Shown one piece after another: positions 53,840 through 62,831 of a DNA stretch of 64,000 nucleotides (positions are counted from its first letter, which is position 1; every line of letters begins with the position of its first letter). The translations under genes were made by a program, and so were the position numbers. The notes below the pieces were generated by a model. That model was not told the origin of the DNA and did no database searches. It worked only from the letters and a program-made list of their open reading frames with translations. Source of the stretch: Roseiflexus castenholzii DSM 13941 (GTDB taxonomy: Bacteria; Chloroflexota; Chloroflexia; Chloroflexales; Roseiflexaceae); contig NC_009767.1 in assembly GCF_000017805.1 (NCBI RefSeq), forward strand, positions 4,753,001 to 4,817,000. The letters run 5' to 3'.

Positions 53840-54930
53840 CGTGCCGCTGCGCGCGGGGGGGGATTCGGTCCGCCCGGACCCCACGAGAGAGGACGTTCAT
53901 GCTGTCATTGCGAGACCGGCGCAGCCGGTCGAAGCAATCTCGTCACTGCGAGCCGCCGCAGGCGGCGAAGCAATCCCCTCGCAGACGTGCCGGGATGCGC
54001 GGTCACCGCGCCACCGGCGCAGCCGGTCGAAGCCATTCCCTCACCCCCTGCCCCTCTCCCGCGCGCGGGAGAGGGGAGTTCACCAACGGGCGCCTCCGTG
54101 ATCCCACGCGATCCCCGATGATCCCCAAAGCGGCACGCAGGAGCGGGGCGACCGGCGCCGCGCGCGCGTCCGTCCTGCGGTGGAGCGTGCCGCTGCGCGC
54201 GCGGGGGGATTCGGTCCGCCCGGACCCCACGAGAGAGGCCATTCATGCTGTCATTGCGAGACCGGCGCAGCCGGTCGAAGCAATCTCGTCACTACGAGCC
54301 GCCGCAGGCGGCGAAGCAATCCCCTCGCAGACGTGCCGGGATGCGCGGTCACTGCGAGACCGGCGCAGCCGGTCGAAGCAATCTCGTCACTGCGAGACCG
54401 GCGCAGCCGGTCGAAGCAATCTCGTCACTACGAGCCGCCGCAGGCGGCGAAGCAATCCCCTCGCAGACGTGCCGGGATGCGCGGTCACTGCGAGACCGGC
54501 ACAGCTGGTCGAAGCCATCCCCTCGCCCCTCATCCCCACGCGGGAGCGAGGCGGGAGGTGAGGTGCGCGCACCTGTCCCACGGTCCCACGGCGGGCATGC
54601 CGCTGCGCGCGCGGGGGGATTCGATCCGCCCGGACCCCCACGAGAGAGTCCGTTCATGCTGTCATTGCGAGACCGGCGCAGCCGGTCGAAGCAATCCCCT
54701 CGCAGACGTGCCGGTGTTCGCCGTCATTGCGAGACTGGCGCAGCCGGTCGAAGCCATCTCGTCACCGCGCCACCGGCGCAGCCGGTCGAAGCCATCCCCT
54801 CACCCCCTGCCCCTCTCCCGCACGCGGGAGAGGGGAGTTCACCAACGGGCGCCTCCGTGATCCCACGCGATCCCCGATGATCCCCAAAGCGGCACGCGGG
54901 AGCGGGGCGGGAGGTGAGGTGCGCGCACCA
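53840..54930. repeat. REP-like hairpin repeat block with larger direct repeats
   Basis: Units CATTGCGAGACCGGCGCAGC... and CACTGCGAGCCGCCGCAGGC... alternate with CCCTCGCAGACGTGCCGGGAT spacers. A longer segment (GCGCGCGGGGGGATTCGGTC to GAGAGAGG) recurs three times, near 53855, 54195 and 54605, and GAGGGGAGTTCACCAACGGG twice, near 54070 and 54835. No coding sequence is supported although frames stay open. Confidence 0.9.
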
Positions 54931-54954
54931 TGACAGCGAGCACATATCCAGCGG

Positions 54955-57078
54955 TTATGTGGCGCAATCCGACAGGAGCGCTCGACACCGCTGAAGCAGC
55001 CGGTGATCCTGGAAGCGCTGCGCGACACGCTCGATGCTGCGCAGCATGTCGCCATCGTCTTCATACCGACTGAGAATCGAGTGCGCTGTGTCGAGCGCCT
55101 CGTGCTTGATGGCGTCATCTGGACAATCTGCGTAGCATCTGAGGAGGAGACGTTCAATCTCTGCGTGTTCACGCTCCCATTTGAGCGTCTCCTCAATACG
55201 ATAATCGGCAGCATCGAAATCCGGCAGGTAATCGCCCTTGAACAGCGCGCGCGCCTCTTTGAGCCACAGGATGGCACGATCAATCCGATCGTTGGCGATT
55301 TCTTGTTTTGCGCGACAATACCGTTCGACCACCTGATCCGTATCGGTAGTCCACGATGGATGCCGCTTCAGTATCACCGTCGTGTCGCTGATTTCCAACG
55401 CATCCGCCATGCCCCAGCGCTCCAGAATCTTGCGCAACCCGGAAATATAGTGCGCGCCGTCCGGCGACGAGACATCGTCCGGCTTTCGACCGCGGCGATG
55501 ATCGAGGGCAATTTCGATCAGCGCATCGCGCCTGACAGTTTTGTCCACATTGGCGACCAGATACATAAGCATGCCATTGAGCATGTGGCGGCCAACACGC
55601 ACAGCCTTGTACGATGCCGGTTGCCCCCGCACCTCGACCTGAAATGAGCCGAGCGTCGTGATGAAGACCGATGGAGAGCGCCCTTGGTCCAGTGTGGCGT
55701 GCAGCGCCTGCACGTCGCGCGTCTGCTCTTCGAGACGGTGAAGATGCTGCGGAATGGTGACCGGTTCAGACGCCGTGTGCGCGATATAATTGGCAAGCAG
55801 CACCCCAATCGCCTCCAGGCGTTCGCGTTCATCCAGCGTCCACCGCCGGCAGTCCGAACCGCCAATCAGGAGGGCGCCGTGCTGTTTGCGACCGGTGCAG
55901 AGCGGCAGAACGTCCTCATAGCCAGCAAATCCGTTGAGCGGTTTCAGCCGGACGGTGCAGAGAGCGTCCGCCTGCACCGGCGAGTCCGGCTTCTGACCAT
56001 ATGCGGCAAGCAGATGCGCTTCACTCCGCTTGAACCAGAAGATGGCAGTGCGTTCCGCTCGCAGCGCATGCGCCAACGCTTGTAGCACATCGCGCAGCAC
56101 CTGATCGCGCGGCTTCGCAGAGCCGATCTGTCGCGTGATCGTGCGCAACGTGCCGCGCACCCGCCGCACCGATGCGCCGAAACGTAACCAGTCGAGCATA
56201 TCGCGCAGTTGATCGAACCCGAAGTGTGTGGCAACAATCACAGGGATCAGGATGATCCCCAGAACAAGCGCTTGCTGGGCTGGCCAGACCTTCGATGTCG
56301 CCAGCCAAAATGCGATCAGGACACCCTCATACACGCCCACGATACCCAGGCTGGCAATCCCGCTGAACAGGTAATCACGACCTCTGGTTCGTCCCATATG
56401 GCGTTCGGTATAACTCTGTGCGCCATACCCCATCAGCGCCATGCCGCCACTGAGCGCTCCATACCCCGCATGCTCGATCAGGAGGACGACCTCTGGCAGC
56501 GATTGCCGCAGTGCTGCACCGGCGGCAACCGCGATGACGCTCACACCGATGATCGTCGTTGCGATCAGCACCGCTCTGGATGCTGCGCACGCGACCGGGA
56601 TCGTTTCGCGATGATGCAGTCGCCAGGTCATCACCCAGATATGAGAGAGCGCGCCTGCCAGGTAGACGCCAATAAGAACCGGCGCAACCAGGGGATCGAT
56701 GATTGGCGCGATGAAGGTCCCATCTGCGGGAATGAGGCTGATAACCACGCCAACCAGAGCGTAATCGACCGCCACGCCGAGGTGAACCTTGCGAACGATG
56801 CGCTCGGTGCGCGCAAGCCCGCGCACTCCGACGAGCCATCCATGCCAGAAGGCGATGGCGATCAGGCCTGTTGCGCAGCAGAGCAGTGAAATAGCGGTGG
56901 ATGTCGTGGATGTGAGCAGAGACTCAAGCGCGACAAAGAGGAAATGGAAACCGGCAAAGACAAATGACCAGCGCAACCACCGCATTGAGGGATGATATGC
57001 GGTGCGACTACCGAGAAAGAAGCAGATCCAAAAACCGACAATACCTCCGACAACCCGGATCGATAACAGAATGTCCAC
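54955..57078 (-). CDS. Membrane-bound regulator: 7TM, GAF, winged helix and BTAD-like domains
   Basis: 707 residues. About nine hydrophobic segments in residues 1-300, a GAF domain at about 320-460 (VLRDVLQALAHALRAERTAIFWF), then ITTLGSFQVEVRGQPASYKAVRVGRHMLNGMLMYLVANVDKTVRRDALIEIALDHRRGRKPDDVSSPDGAHYISGLRKILERWG. The latter is the winged-helix style of SARP/AfsR proteins, followed by a helical BTAD-like region to the end (ARALFKGDYLPDF). SARP-type proteins are normally soluble; placing the DNA-binding part behind a membrane domain suggests a one-component receptor. Family placement of the C-terminal half is by motif resemblance only. Confidence 0.78.
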   Translation of the reverse strand: MDILLSIRVVGGIVGFWICFFLGSRTAYHPSMRWLRWSFVFAGFHFLFVALESLLTSTTSTAISLLCCATGLIAIAFWHGWLVGVRGLARTERIVRKVHLGVAVDYALVGVVISLIPADGTFIAPIIDPLVAPVLIGVYLAGALSHIWVMTWRLHHRETIPVACAASRAVLIATTIIGVSVIAVAAGAALRQSLPEVVLLIEHAGYGALSGGMALMGYGAQSYTERHMGRTRGRDYLFSGIASLGIVGVYEGVLIAFWLATSKVWPAQQALVLGIILIPVIVATHFGFDQLRDMLDWLRFGASVRRVRGTLRTITRQIGSAKPRDQVLRDVLQALAHALRAERTAIFWFKRSEAHLLAAYGQKPDSPVQADALCTVRLKPLNGFAGYEDVLPLCTGRKQHGALLIGGSDCRRWTLDERERLEAIGVLLANYIAHTASEPVTIPQHLHRLEEQTRDVQALHATLDQGRSPSVFITTLGSFQVEVRGQPASYKAVRVGRHMLNGMLMYLVANVDKTVRRDALIEIALDHRRGRKPDDVSSPDGAHYISGLRKILERWGMADALEISDTTVILKRHPSWTTDTDQVVERYCRAKQEIANDRIDRAILWLKEARALFKGDYLPDFDAADYRIEETLKWEREHAEIERLLLRCYADCPDDAIKHEALDTAHSILSRYEDDGDMLRSIERVAQRFQDHRLLQRCRALLSDCAT

Positions 57079-57241
57079 GACCTTGCTCCTTCCATGATAT
57101 GGGAGGATACGGACAATCTCGATCGATAATCGATATCATGGAATTCGCCTGGAAAATTCAAGAATGATGCCGGAGAACCTGTGCGCTCATACGCACTTAT
57201 ATCATATAGTAGAGAAATACACGAGTCAAGTAGAGATTTTC

Positions 57242-57271
57242 TAAAAAAAGAAGCGCCGCCGGAAGCGGCGC
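57242..57271 (-). terminator. Rho-independent terminator
   Basis: On the minus strand GCGCCGC-TTCCG-GCGGCGC (perfect 7-bp stem at 57271-57253) is followed by TTCTTTTTTTAG. It ends the transcript of the T-box-controlled regulator gene, 110 bp past its stop, and insulates the next gene. Confidence 0.88.
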
Positions 57272-57381
57272 CAGAACCGGCGATCGGGTTGTCGGAGAAA
57301 CAGGCGCTCACGGGTAGAGCACGACACATACGGAGCGCGCGTTGCCGTCGCACACTGCTTGACGCAAACAGGCGCAACCCC

Positions 57382-59490
57382 TCACACTTTTTCCCATACG
57401 CCGTGCTGAAACACCTTGATCGTCCGTTCACACCCTCGCGTCTGTTCATAAATAGTGTCGATAATCGTCATTAGACTCGACCGCAGCACCTCGCGATCAT
57501 GGTGGGAAAGATCGTAGAGTTCCTGATACGACAACGACTTAAGAGCCGCGCTGATCGTCACCGTCGTGCGTTCGGTTCTTCCTTCGATCACAACCGGCAC
57601 CATCTGCACCCGGCCGGCAATCCGTCGGATCAGGACGATTGCCTCCTCCGGCGCATAACCATCGAGAACCAGCAGCGTATGATCGTTTTTGAACCAGTAC
57701 CCCCGCACATCGGGCAGGATTTGAGCAATTGCCTGGTGAACATGGCGCTGCGCAGCGAGCAGAAACGGTTCATCGCCGCGACTGTGCAACTGACGGCTGC
57801 GATCGATGTCGAGCACGACCAGTGTCACATACTGGCGCGACAGGCGTTCCACGACAGTGCGCACATTTCCGGAACTCGCAGATGTTACGGCAATTCGTTC
57901 CCAGATCCGCTCGATCTGTTGCAAACCTTCGTTGAACTCAGGACCGTGCATATCCATTCCATTGAACCAGCGAATATACTCCGCCACATACCGGTGCAGC
58001 AGATTATCATGTTTGCGGCGCAGGCGCGTCAACCACCAACGCCCGAGCAGTTCGCTGAGAATGTTGCCGAAGACCAGCGCAACGAAGGCGGTTTCGCTCC
58101 AGAGCGGGGAAGCCGGGCGCTGCGACGCCAGATAGAGCACCCCGAACGGATGCGTATCCCAGTGTGACAAAAGCGGCGCCGCCAGCGCCACCTTGCAGCG
58201 TTCGTCCTGAGCGCCGAACACCCGCAGATCCTGTTCAGCATCGAGGGTCAGAAACGGCTCGCGCGCATTGAAGGCGCGCCCACTCAATCCTTCACCTTCG
58301 CCGTAGAGCATGAGCCGTGCCTGCCGCGCCCGCGCTTCCGGGTACCCCGCATGCGCCAGGATCGACAGATACATCGGTTTGTAGAGATCGTCGGGCAAGA
58401 GCAAACAGGCCACGCTCACATCAGCATCGTCGCCGAAAATGAGGTCACGCACCCGGTGCATCAGCCGGGTTAGCGATTGGCGGGTGTGCGCCAGGCGATA
58501 GCCGTCGGAACGATAGCGATAATTGTGCGCGCGCGTCGCCTGCCGGAACTCAGGAAAGATGGACAGGCACATGCGCACCATCCAGTCGAGGAGATGATCG
58601 CGAGCCGACGTCTTAACCGTGAGTTCTGGCGGAATGCTGCGATACCCGGCAGACTCGACCATAAAGACAACCGTGGCATCCGGCGTTGAAGGCGGACGGT
58701 AATAGCAGAATTGCGCCCTATCCGGCACAGGAACACTCCAGGGATCGCGGCTATAGAAGAGCACAATGCTGCTTTCATCATCACTCCACACACTCTCGCT
58801 GCTGTCGGACTCGTTGCCAATGACGGCGGCGCGATCAACGGCAACCAGCACATTCTGGGGATGCGTTGCAATATCTCTCGCAATGTCTACAAACTCTTCT
58901 GCTGAGACGCCGTCGATACGCCGCTCGACAAGAAACATCGCAATAATCCGGGCATCGGGCAGACGCTCACCGATCTCTCGCTGCGCCGCAAAAATCACCT
59001 GGCTTGCCAGGCGCGACAGCAAGAAGCCATCGGTAATGGCATCGCCTTCGCGACGCAATGCATCAGCGACAGTATACGCTGCGCCATAATCGATCGCGTC
59101 TGCAAACGAACGGACAATCTCTGCCGCCTGCGCCGGACGATACCCTTCCTTCAGCAGTTCGGCGAACACCGCCAACCGACGGAGATCGGTCAGCGAGTAG
59201 GAGCGAGTGACGCCAGAGGACGCGGCCGGATCGCGATCCTGCCGGTAGAGTTCTTCAAAATAGCGAATCTGCGTATCCTTGAGGCCGGTCAGTTCTGTCG
59301 CTCGCCCAATGCTGACGGTCAAATGCTCGCGCCATTCGTCAACTACCGGCAGCACTCGGTCGATCAAGGTCCGAATCTCGGAATTGTCGCGCATTGGCGC
59401 TAAGGGCAACGTCTTGACGCCATTGCGGAGCGATGTCAACCCATGCGCCGTTCTGTCCATTGGTCGATCAATACCTGTTTTCGTGGTCAC
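57382..59490 (-). CDS. Regulator with MerR-like HTH, GAF-like and degenerate GGDEF-like domains
   Basis: 702 residues from the GTG at 59490, chosen because GAGGAGGAG lies 5 nt before it. Residues about 60-130 look like a MerR-type DNA-binding unit (VSIGRATELTGLKDTQIRYFEELYRQ...RSYSLTDLRRLAVFAELLKEGYRPAQAAEIV). The middle has a GAF-like segment (GLSGRAFNAREPFL; VALAAPLLSHWDTHPFGVLYLAS). The end (TLVVLDIDRSRQLHSRGDEPFLLAAQRHV, YWFKNDHTLLVLDG) resembles a GGDEF fold without the catalytic motif. Expression is under a T-box leader. Ligand and target genes are unknown. Confidence 0.8.
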   Translation of the reverse strand: MTTKTGIDRPMDRTAHGLTSLRNGVKTLPLAPMRDNSEIRTLIDRVLPVVDEWREHLTVSIGRATELTGLKDTQIRYFEELYRQDRDPAASSGVTRSYSLTDLRRLAVFAELLKEGYRPAQAAEIVRSFADAIDYGAAYTVADALRREGDAITDGFLLSRLASQVIFAAQREIGERLPDARIIAMFLVERRIDGVSAEEFVDIARDIATHPQNVLVAVDRAAVIGNESDSSESVWSDDESSIVLFYSRDPWSVPVPDRAQFCYYRPPSTPDATVVFMVESAGYRSIPPELTVKTSARDHLLDWMVRMCLSIFPEFRQATRAHNYRYRSDGYRLAHTRQSLTRLMHRVRDLIFGDDADVSVACLLLPDDLYKPMYLSILAHAGYPEARARQARLMLYGEGEGLSGRAFNAREPFLTLDAEQDLRVFGAQDERCKVALAAPLLSHWDTHPFGVLYLASQRPASPLWSETAFVALVFGNILSELLGRWWLTRLRRKHDNLLHRYVAEYIRWFNGMDMHGPEFNEGLQQIERIWERIAVTSASSGNVRTVVERLSRQYVTLVVLDIDRSRQLHSRGDEPFLLAAQRHVHQAIAQILPDVRGYWFKNDHTLLVLDGYAPEEAIVLIRRIAGRVQMVPVVIEGRTERTTVTISAALKSLSYQELYDLSHHDREVLRSSLMTIIDTIYEQTRGCERTIKVFQHGVWEKV

Positions 59491-59499
59491 TGGCTCCTC

Positions 59500-59829
59500 C
59501 TCGCTCAACAAGGAACCCGTCCTGGCACGGTCGAAGACCACGCCGGGACGGGTTGACCACAACCCGCGGTACCACCCCGCTTAGCACAGTGCAGCGCGCG
59601 CTGTGCTCACTCGAAACGCTTAACGCGCGCAACGGCCAGGTTCGCCCCGTGAACGGGTTTTCCCTGGCAGATGTCATAGCCGCACCCGGACGCGCTTTAC
59701 CTTCGGCTCGCACCTTCCCGAAGTCGCTGCGGTACGCTCACGCCCTTCTTGCTATGACACGCCCCTCACCATCCGGCGGATTGCCGGAGAATCCCTCCGC
59801 GCGAGCAGGCGCATGAGATTTCTAATTCC
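59500..59829 (-). promoter_or_regulatory. T-box riboswitch leader
   Basis: On the minus strand Stem I is closed by TGTCATAGC (59759-59751) and GCTATGACA (59680-59672). Its apical part CTTCGG-GAAGGTGCGAG-CCGAAG matches the conserved T-box distal loop. A Stem III hairpin with arms AGCACAG/CTGTGCT follows. The T-box core GGGTGGTACCGCG lies at 59577-59565, preceded by TAAGCG. A competing hairpin AACCCGTCC...GGACGGGTT spans 59554-59514. The bulge reads TGGT, so the tRNA discriminator should be A. The specifier loop 3' side GGGTGCG allows GCG (Ala), GTG (Val) or TGC (Cys); the last fits the discriminator poorly. A poly-U tract after the hairpin is weak. Confidence 0.9.
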
Positions 59830-59836
59830 TTCGCAT

Positions 59837-59865
59837 AGTATACAACTCCGACATGGATGTGTCAA
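59837..59865 (-). promoter_or_regulatory. Strong sigma-70-type promoter of the T-box transcript
   Basis: On the minus strand TTGACA (59865-59860), 17-bp spacer, TATACT (59842-59837). Predicted start near 59830 gives a leader of about 340 nt before the regulator GTG. Confidence 0.8.
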
Positions 59866-60195
59866 CATCTTTTCGGGAAAGCATCGGTCTCATTTCGCAT
59901 ATCTTCGATGCATGGTAATAAAAGAGCACGATATAGCATCTGTAATTGAGAAAATCAAGAATAACCAGGCTGACACGTTGCGGCGCAGCGCCAGCGATAC
60001 TGCCTGCCATCATCCAGAAACCAAACGAGAACGTACCCTCTTGTGAGGACAACGGACGTGGCACTCTTCGCTTCGCTCAGAATGCCGCTCCGCGTGCAGC
60101 AAAGGATACAGCCTCGTGGTACCATGCGATGACCGTGCGGCAGCCTGAACGCTGCGCTTCAGGCGCGTCGCTCCATAGCAAAAGGAACTCCATCA

Positions 60196-61074
60196 ATGGC
60201 ACACACACCTGTCTCTCTTGTCACCGGCGCAACGTCGGGAATTGGCGAAGTCACCGCGCGCGAACTGGCGCGTCGCGGGATGCACGTCGTGATCGTCGGG
60301 CGCAACCGGGAACGCACTGCGGCGACGGTCGCGCGTATCAAACAGGCGACCGGCGTCGATGTCGAGCCGCTCATTGCCGATCTTTCGTCGCAGGCCGGCG
60401 TTCGCTCGGTTGCCGAAGCGTTCGCGCAGCGCCATACGCGGCTCGATGTGCTGGTCAATAACGCCGGCGGCTTTTTCGCTTCGCGCCAGGTCAGCGCTGA
60501 CGGCATCGAGATGACCTGGGCGCTGAACCATATGAGTTACTTTTTGCTGACCAATCTGCTGCTCGATACGTTGCGCGCCAGCGCGCCGGCGCGGGTCGTC
60601 AATGTGTCTTCGGATGCGCACCGCAACGGGCGGATGCGCTGGGACGATCTCCAATTCAGCCGTGGCTACAACGGTTGGGCTGCGTATGCGCAATCGAAAC
60701 TGGCGAATATTCTGTTCTCGAACGAACTGGCGCGCCGACTGGAAGGTTCAGGCGTCACGTCGAACGCGCTGCATCCGGGGTTTGTTGCAACGCGGTTTGC
60801 GCACAACAATGGCGCGCTCTGGGGCGGGCTGATGGCGCTCATGCAGCGTCTGTGGGCAATCAGTCCAGAAGAAGGCGCGCAGACATCGATCTATCTGGCG
60901 ACGGCGCCTGAAGTGGCAACCGTCAGCGGCAGGTATTTCGTCAAGTCGCGCGCAACGTCGCCCGCGCCGCAGGCGCAGGATATGGACGCAGCCGCGCGCC
61001 TGTGGGAGATCAGCGAACGGATGCTGGTCAACTCTGCGCCAGTTCCTCAAGGCGGCGCACATTCACCAGCGTAA
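60196..61074 (+). CDS. Short-chain dehydrogenase/reductase, retinol-dehydrogenase-like
   Basis: 292 residues. NAD(P) motif SLVTGATSGIGEVTARELARRG, VIVGRNRERT favouring NADP, LVNNAGGFF, catalytic Ser in VVNVSSDAH and YAQSK, and the C-terminal NALHPGFVATRF. This fits the retinol dehydrogenase/protochlorophyllide-reductase-like SDR branch (classical SDR with C-terminal extension). Substrate unknown. Its last 47 nt overlap the end of the convergent Crp/Fnr gene. Confidence 0.9.
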   Translation: MAHTPVSLVTGATSGIGEVTARELARRGMHVVIVGRNRERTAATVARIKQATGVDVEPLIADLSSQAGVRSVAEAFAQRHTRLDVLVNNAGGFFASRQVSADGIEMTWALNHMSYFLLTNLLLDTLRASAPARVVNVSSDAHRNGRMRWDDLQFSRGYNGWAAYAQSKLANILFSNELARRLEGSGVTSNALHPGFVATRFAHNNGALWGGLMALMQRLWAISPEEGAQTSIYLATAPEVATVSGRYFVKSRATSPAPQAQDMDAAARLWEISERMLVNSAPVPQGGAHSPA

Positions 61075-61678
61075 TGCTCGAGCGGTCGATTTCAAGCAGG
61101 CGCGCATCGCGGAATTGATTGATCACTTTCGTCACCGTCTCGCGGTAGGCGTTGATCATCTCCGCGAGTTGGCGATGGCTGTGGCGCGGCACGCTGGCAG
61201 CGTGCGGTCCTCCGTGGCGGCGGGCAAGGTCGAGCAGCAACGACGCCAGGCGTGCCGGCACCGACTTGAACGCCACTTCGTCGAGCCGTCGGCTGACCAC
61301 TGCGCGATGCTGCGCCATATCCTCAACCAGTGCGATGCCCAGTTCCGGCGTCTGCTCCAGCAGATCGACGAGTTCGCCGCATGGAATGCGCACATACTGC
61401 ACCGGCGAAATCGCCTCCGCGAAGGTATCGTAGTGCGTGTCGTCCCCGGCGCCGACATGCCCAAACACCTGACCGGCTTCGATGATGCGCAGCGTCAGTA
61501 CCCGCCCTTCGCCGGATCGAAGGTGGAGGCTCACCATCCCCGATTGCACGACGAAGAGATCGTTGGCAGCGTGATCCGGGGTGTAGATCAGCGTTCCGCG
61601 TTCTGCACGCTCGCCGGCGCGCCCGGCGAGCAGGGACGACCACGCGGTATCGGGGTAGCGGTGCGGTGTGGTGCTCAT
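61028..61678 (-). CDS. Crp/Fnr-family transcriptional regulator
   Basis: 216 residues from the ATG at 61678 with AGGGAG 6 nt upstream; a 6-codon longer frame lacks a site. cNMP-binding-like jelly roll (GTLIYTPDHAANDLFVVQSGMVSLHLRSGEGRVLTLRIIEAGQVFGH), dimer helix (LVEDMAQHRAVVSRRLDEVAFKSVPARLASLLLDLARR) and a Crp HTH (RQLAEMINAYRETVTKVINQFRDARLLEIDRSSITLVNVRRLEEL). The N-terminus has no cysteines for an Fe-S cluster, and the cAMP-contact Arg pattern is not clear, so the signal is unknown. Convergent overlap with the SDR gene may give antisense interplay. Confidence 0.92.
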   Translation of the reverse strand: MSTTPHRYPDTAWSSLLAGRAGERAERGTLIYTPDHAANDLFVVQSGMVSLHLRSGEGRVLTLRIIEAGQVFGHVGAGDDTHYDTFAEAISPVQYVRIPCGELVDLLEQTPELGIALVEDMAQHRAVVSRRLDEVAFKSVPARLASLLLDLARRHGGPHAASVPRHSHRQLAEMINAYRETVTKVINQFRDARLLEIDRSSITLVNVRRLEELAQS

Positions 61679-61847
61679 AGGCGCTCCCTTAAACAAAAAT
61701 GGCGCTTGCGTTCAGCGATCGGCGATAGACGGTCGGCAGTGGACGCGGACAGATGGCGGGTTCACAGAAACGACCCGTGCAATACATCACAATTCATATT
61801 GTACCACACATGGTTGCGCCAACGTACCGCCATCGAGGCGCAACACT

Positions 61848-61875
61848 TTGCGCGCGAACCCGGTTGTGGTATAGT
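61848..61875 (+). promoter_or_regulatory. Promoter for the GNAT gene
   Basis: TTGCGC (61848-61853), 16-bp spacer, TATAGT (61870-61875), about 37 nt before the ATG. Confidence 0.55.
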
Positions 61876-61918
61876 CGTGCAGTATCATTGTGCGGCATGC
61901 GTTTGCAACAGGCGCTCT

Positions 61919-62446
61919 ATGACAACCACCCGCCAGGTGACGGTCGTCACCACCTATCTCGAACTGCCAGATCGGACGGCATTCCGCCCCTGGTTTACCA
62001 CCGACCCCAGTGTGACGGTGATTGAGTCGCGCGTTCCATTTCCGGCATTCTATCGCTTTCTGTACCGCGCCGTCGGCGAGACGTACCACTGGACGATGCG
62101 CCTCGACTGGAGCGACGAGCAGTTGCTGGCGTATCTGTCGCGTCCGTCGGTCACGCTGCTGGTGCTCTCTGTGCAGGGCACGCCAGCCGGATATATCGAA
62201 CTGAACGCTGAATCGGAAGAACCGGATGTCGAGATTGCATATTTTGGGCTGGCGCCAATGTTCCACGGGCGCGGCTTGGGGAAGCACCTGCTCTCGACCG
62301 GCGTGCAGCGCGCGTTCGATGATGGCGCCCGGCGCGTCTGGGTGCACACCTGCACGCTCGACGGTCCTTACGCGCTGGCGAATTATCAGGCGCGCGGGTT
62401 TCGTCCGTACAAAACGACGACGGAGACTGTTGTTCTGCCGGGTTGA
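61919..62446 (+). CDS. GNAT-family N-acetyltransferase
   Basis: 175 residues. The acetyl-CoA loop is clear: VEIAYFGLAPMFHGRGLGKHLLSTGVQRAFDDG with the RGxG core (GRGLG), and the final motif NYQARGFRPYKTTTE. The region before (LLVLSVQGTPAGYIELNAESEEPDVEIAYFGL) forms strands 3-4. Members acetylate amines on antibiotics, proteins or metabolites; the substrate here is unknown. Promoter immediately upstream suggests a monocistronic unit. Confidence 0.9.
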   Translation: MTTTRQVTVVTTYLELPDRTAFRPWFTTDPSVTVIESRVPFPAFYRFLYRAVGETYHWTMRLDWSDEQLLAYLSRPSVTLLVLSVQGTPAGYIELNAESEEPDVEIAYFGLAPMFHGRGLGKHLLSTGVQRAFDDGARRVWVHTCTLDGPYALANYQARGFRPYKTTTETVVLPG

Positions 62447-62484
62447 ACGCTGAGGGCCGGCGCGTTCGTTTCTTGACAGAACTT

Positions 62485-62656
62485 ATACCAATGACGCTTG
62501 ACGATGCCGCATGCGGGTCATGCCGCGCGCCGCGACTTGTCATTCCGCGCCCTTCGCTTCGCTCAGGGTAAACGCAGCGAGGAATCGAAGCGGGTCGCGC
62601 ACGACCCCTCGCGCTGCTCGGGGTGACCATGCCGGATGGTCACAGGTCATTGGTAT
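62485..62656 (-). repeat. ATACCAAT-ended dispersed element, copy E
   Basis: Reverse-oriented, longest copy (172 bp), with the extra CCTTCGCTTCGCTCAGGG segment seen in copy C. The rest of the gap to 62831 holds nothing recognisable. Confidence 0.85.
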
Positions 62657-62831
62657 GACACAGCAGCGCATGTTCTGGCTTTGCCGGAGCCTGCGGCAGC
62701 ATGGCGCTCCCGAATCAAGGCGGTGGAGGCGCAGCGGGTTTGCGGCTGCACCCCACCACAAAAGAAGACAAGCACCACTCTGCCAAAGGTAAAAAGAGCC
62801 ATCACGCGGCTCATCCGTGAGGCGACCGCGT

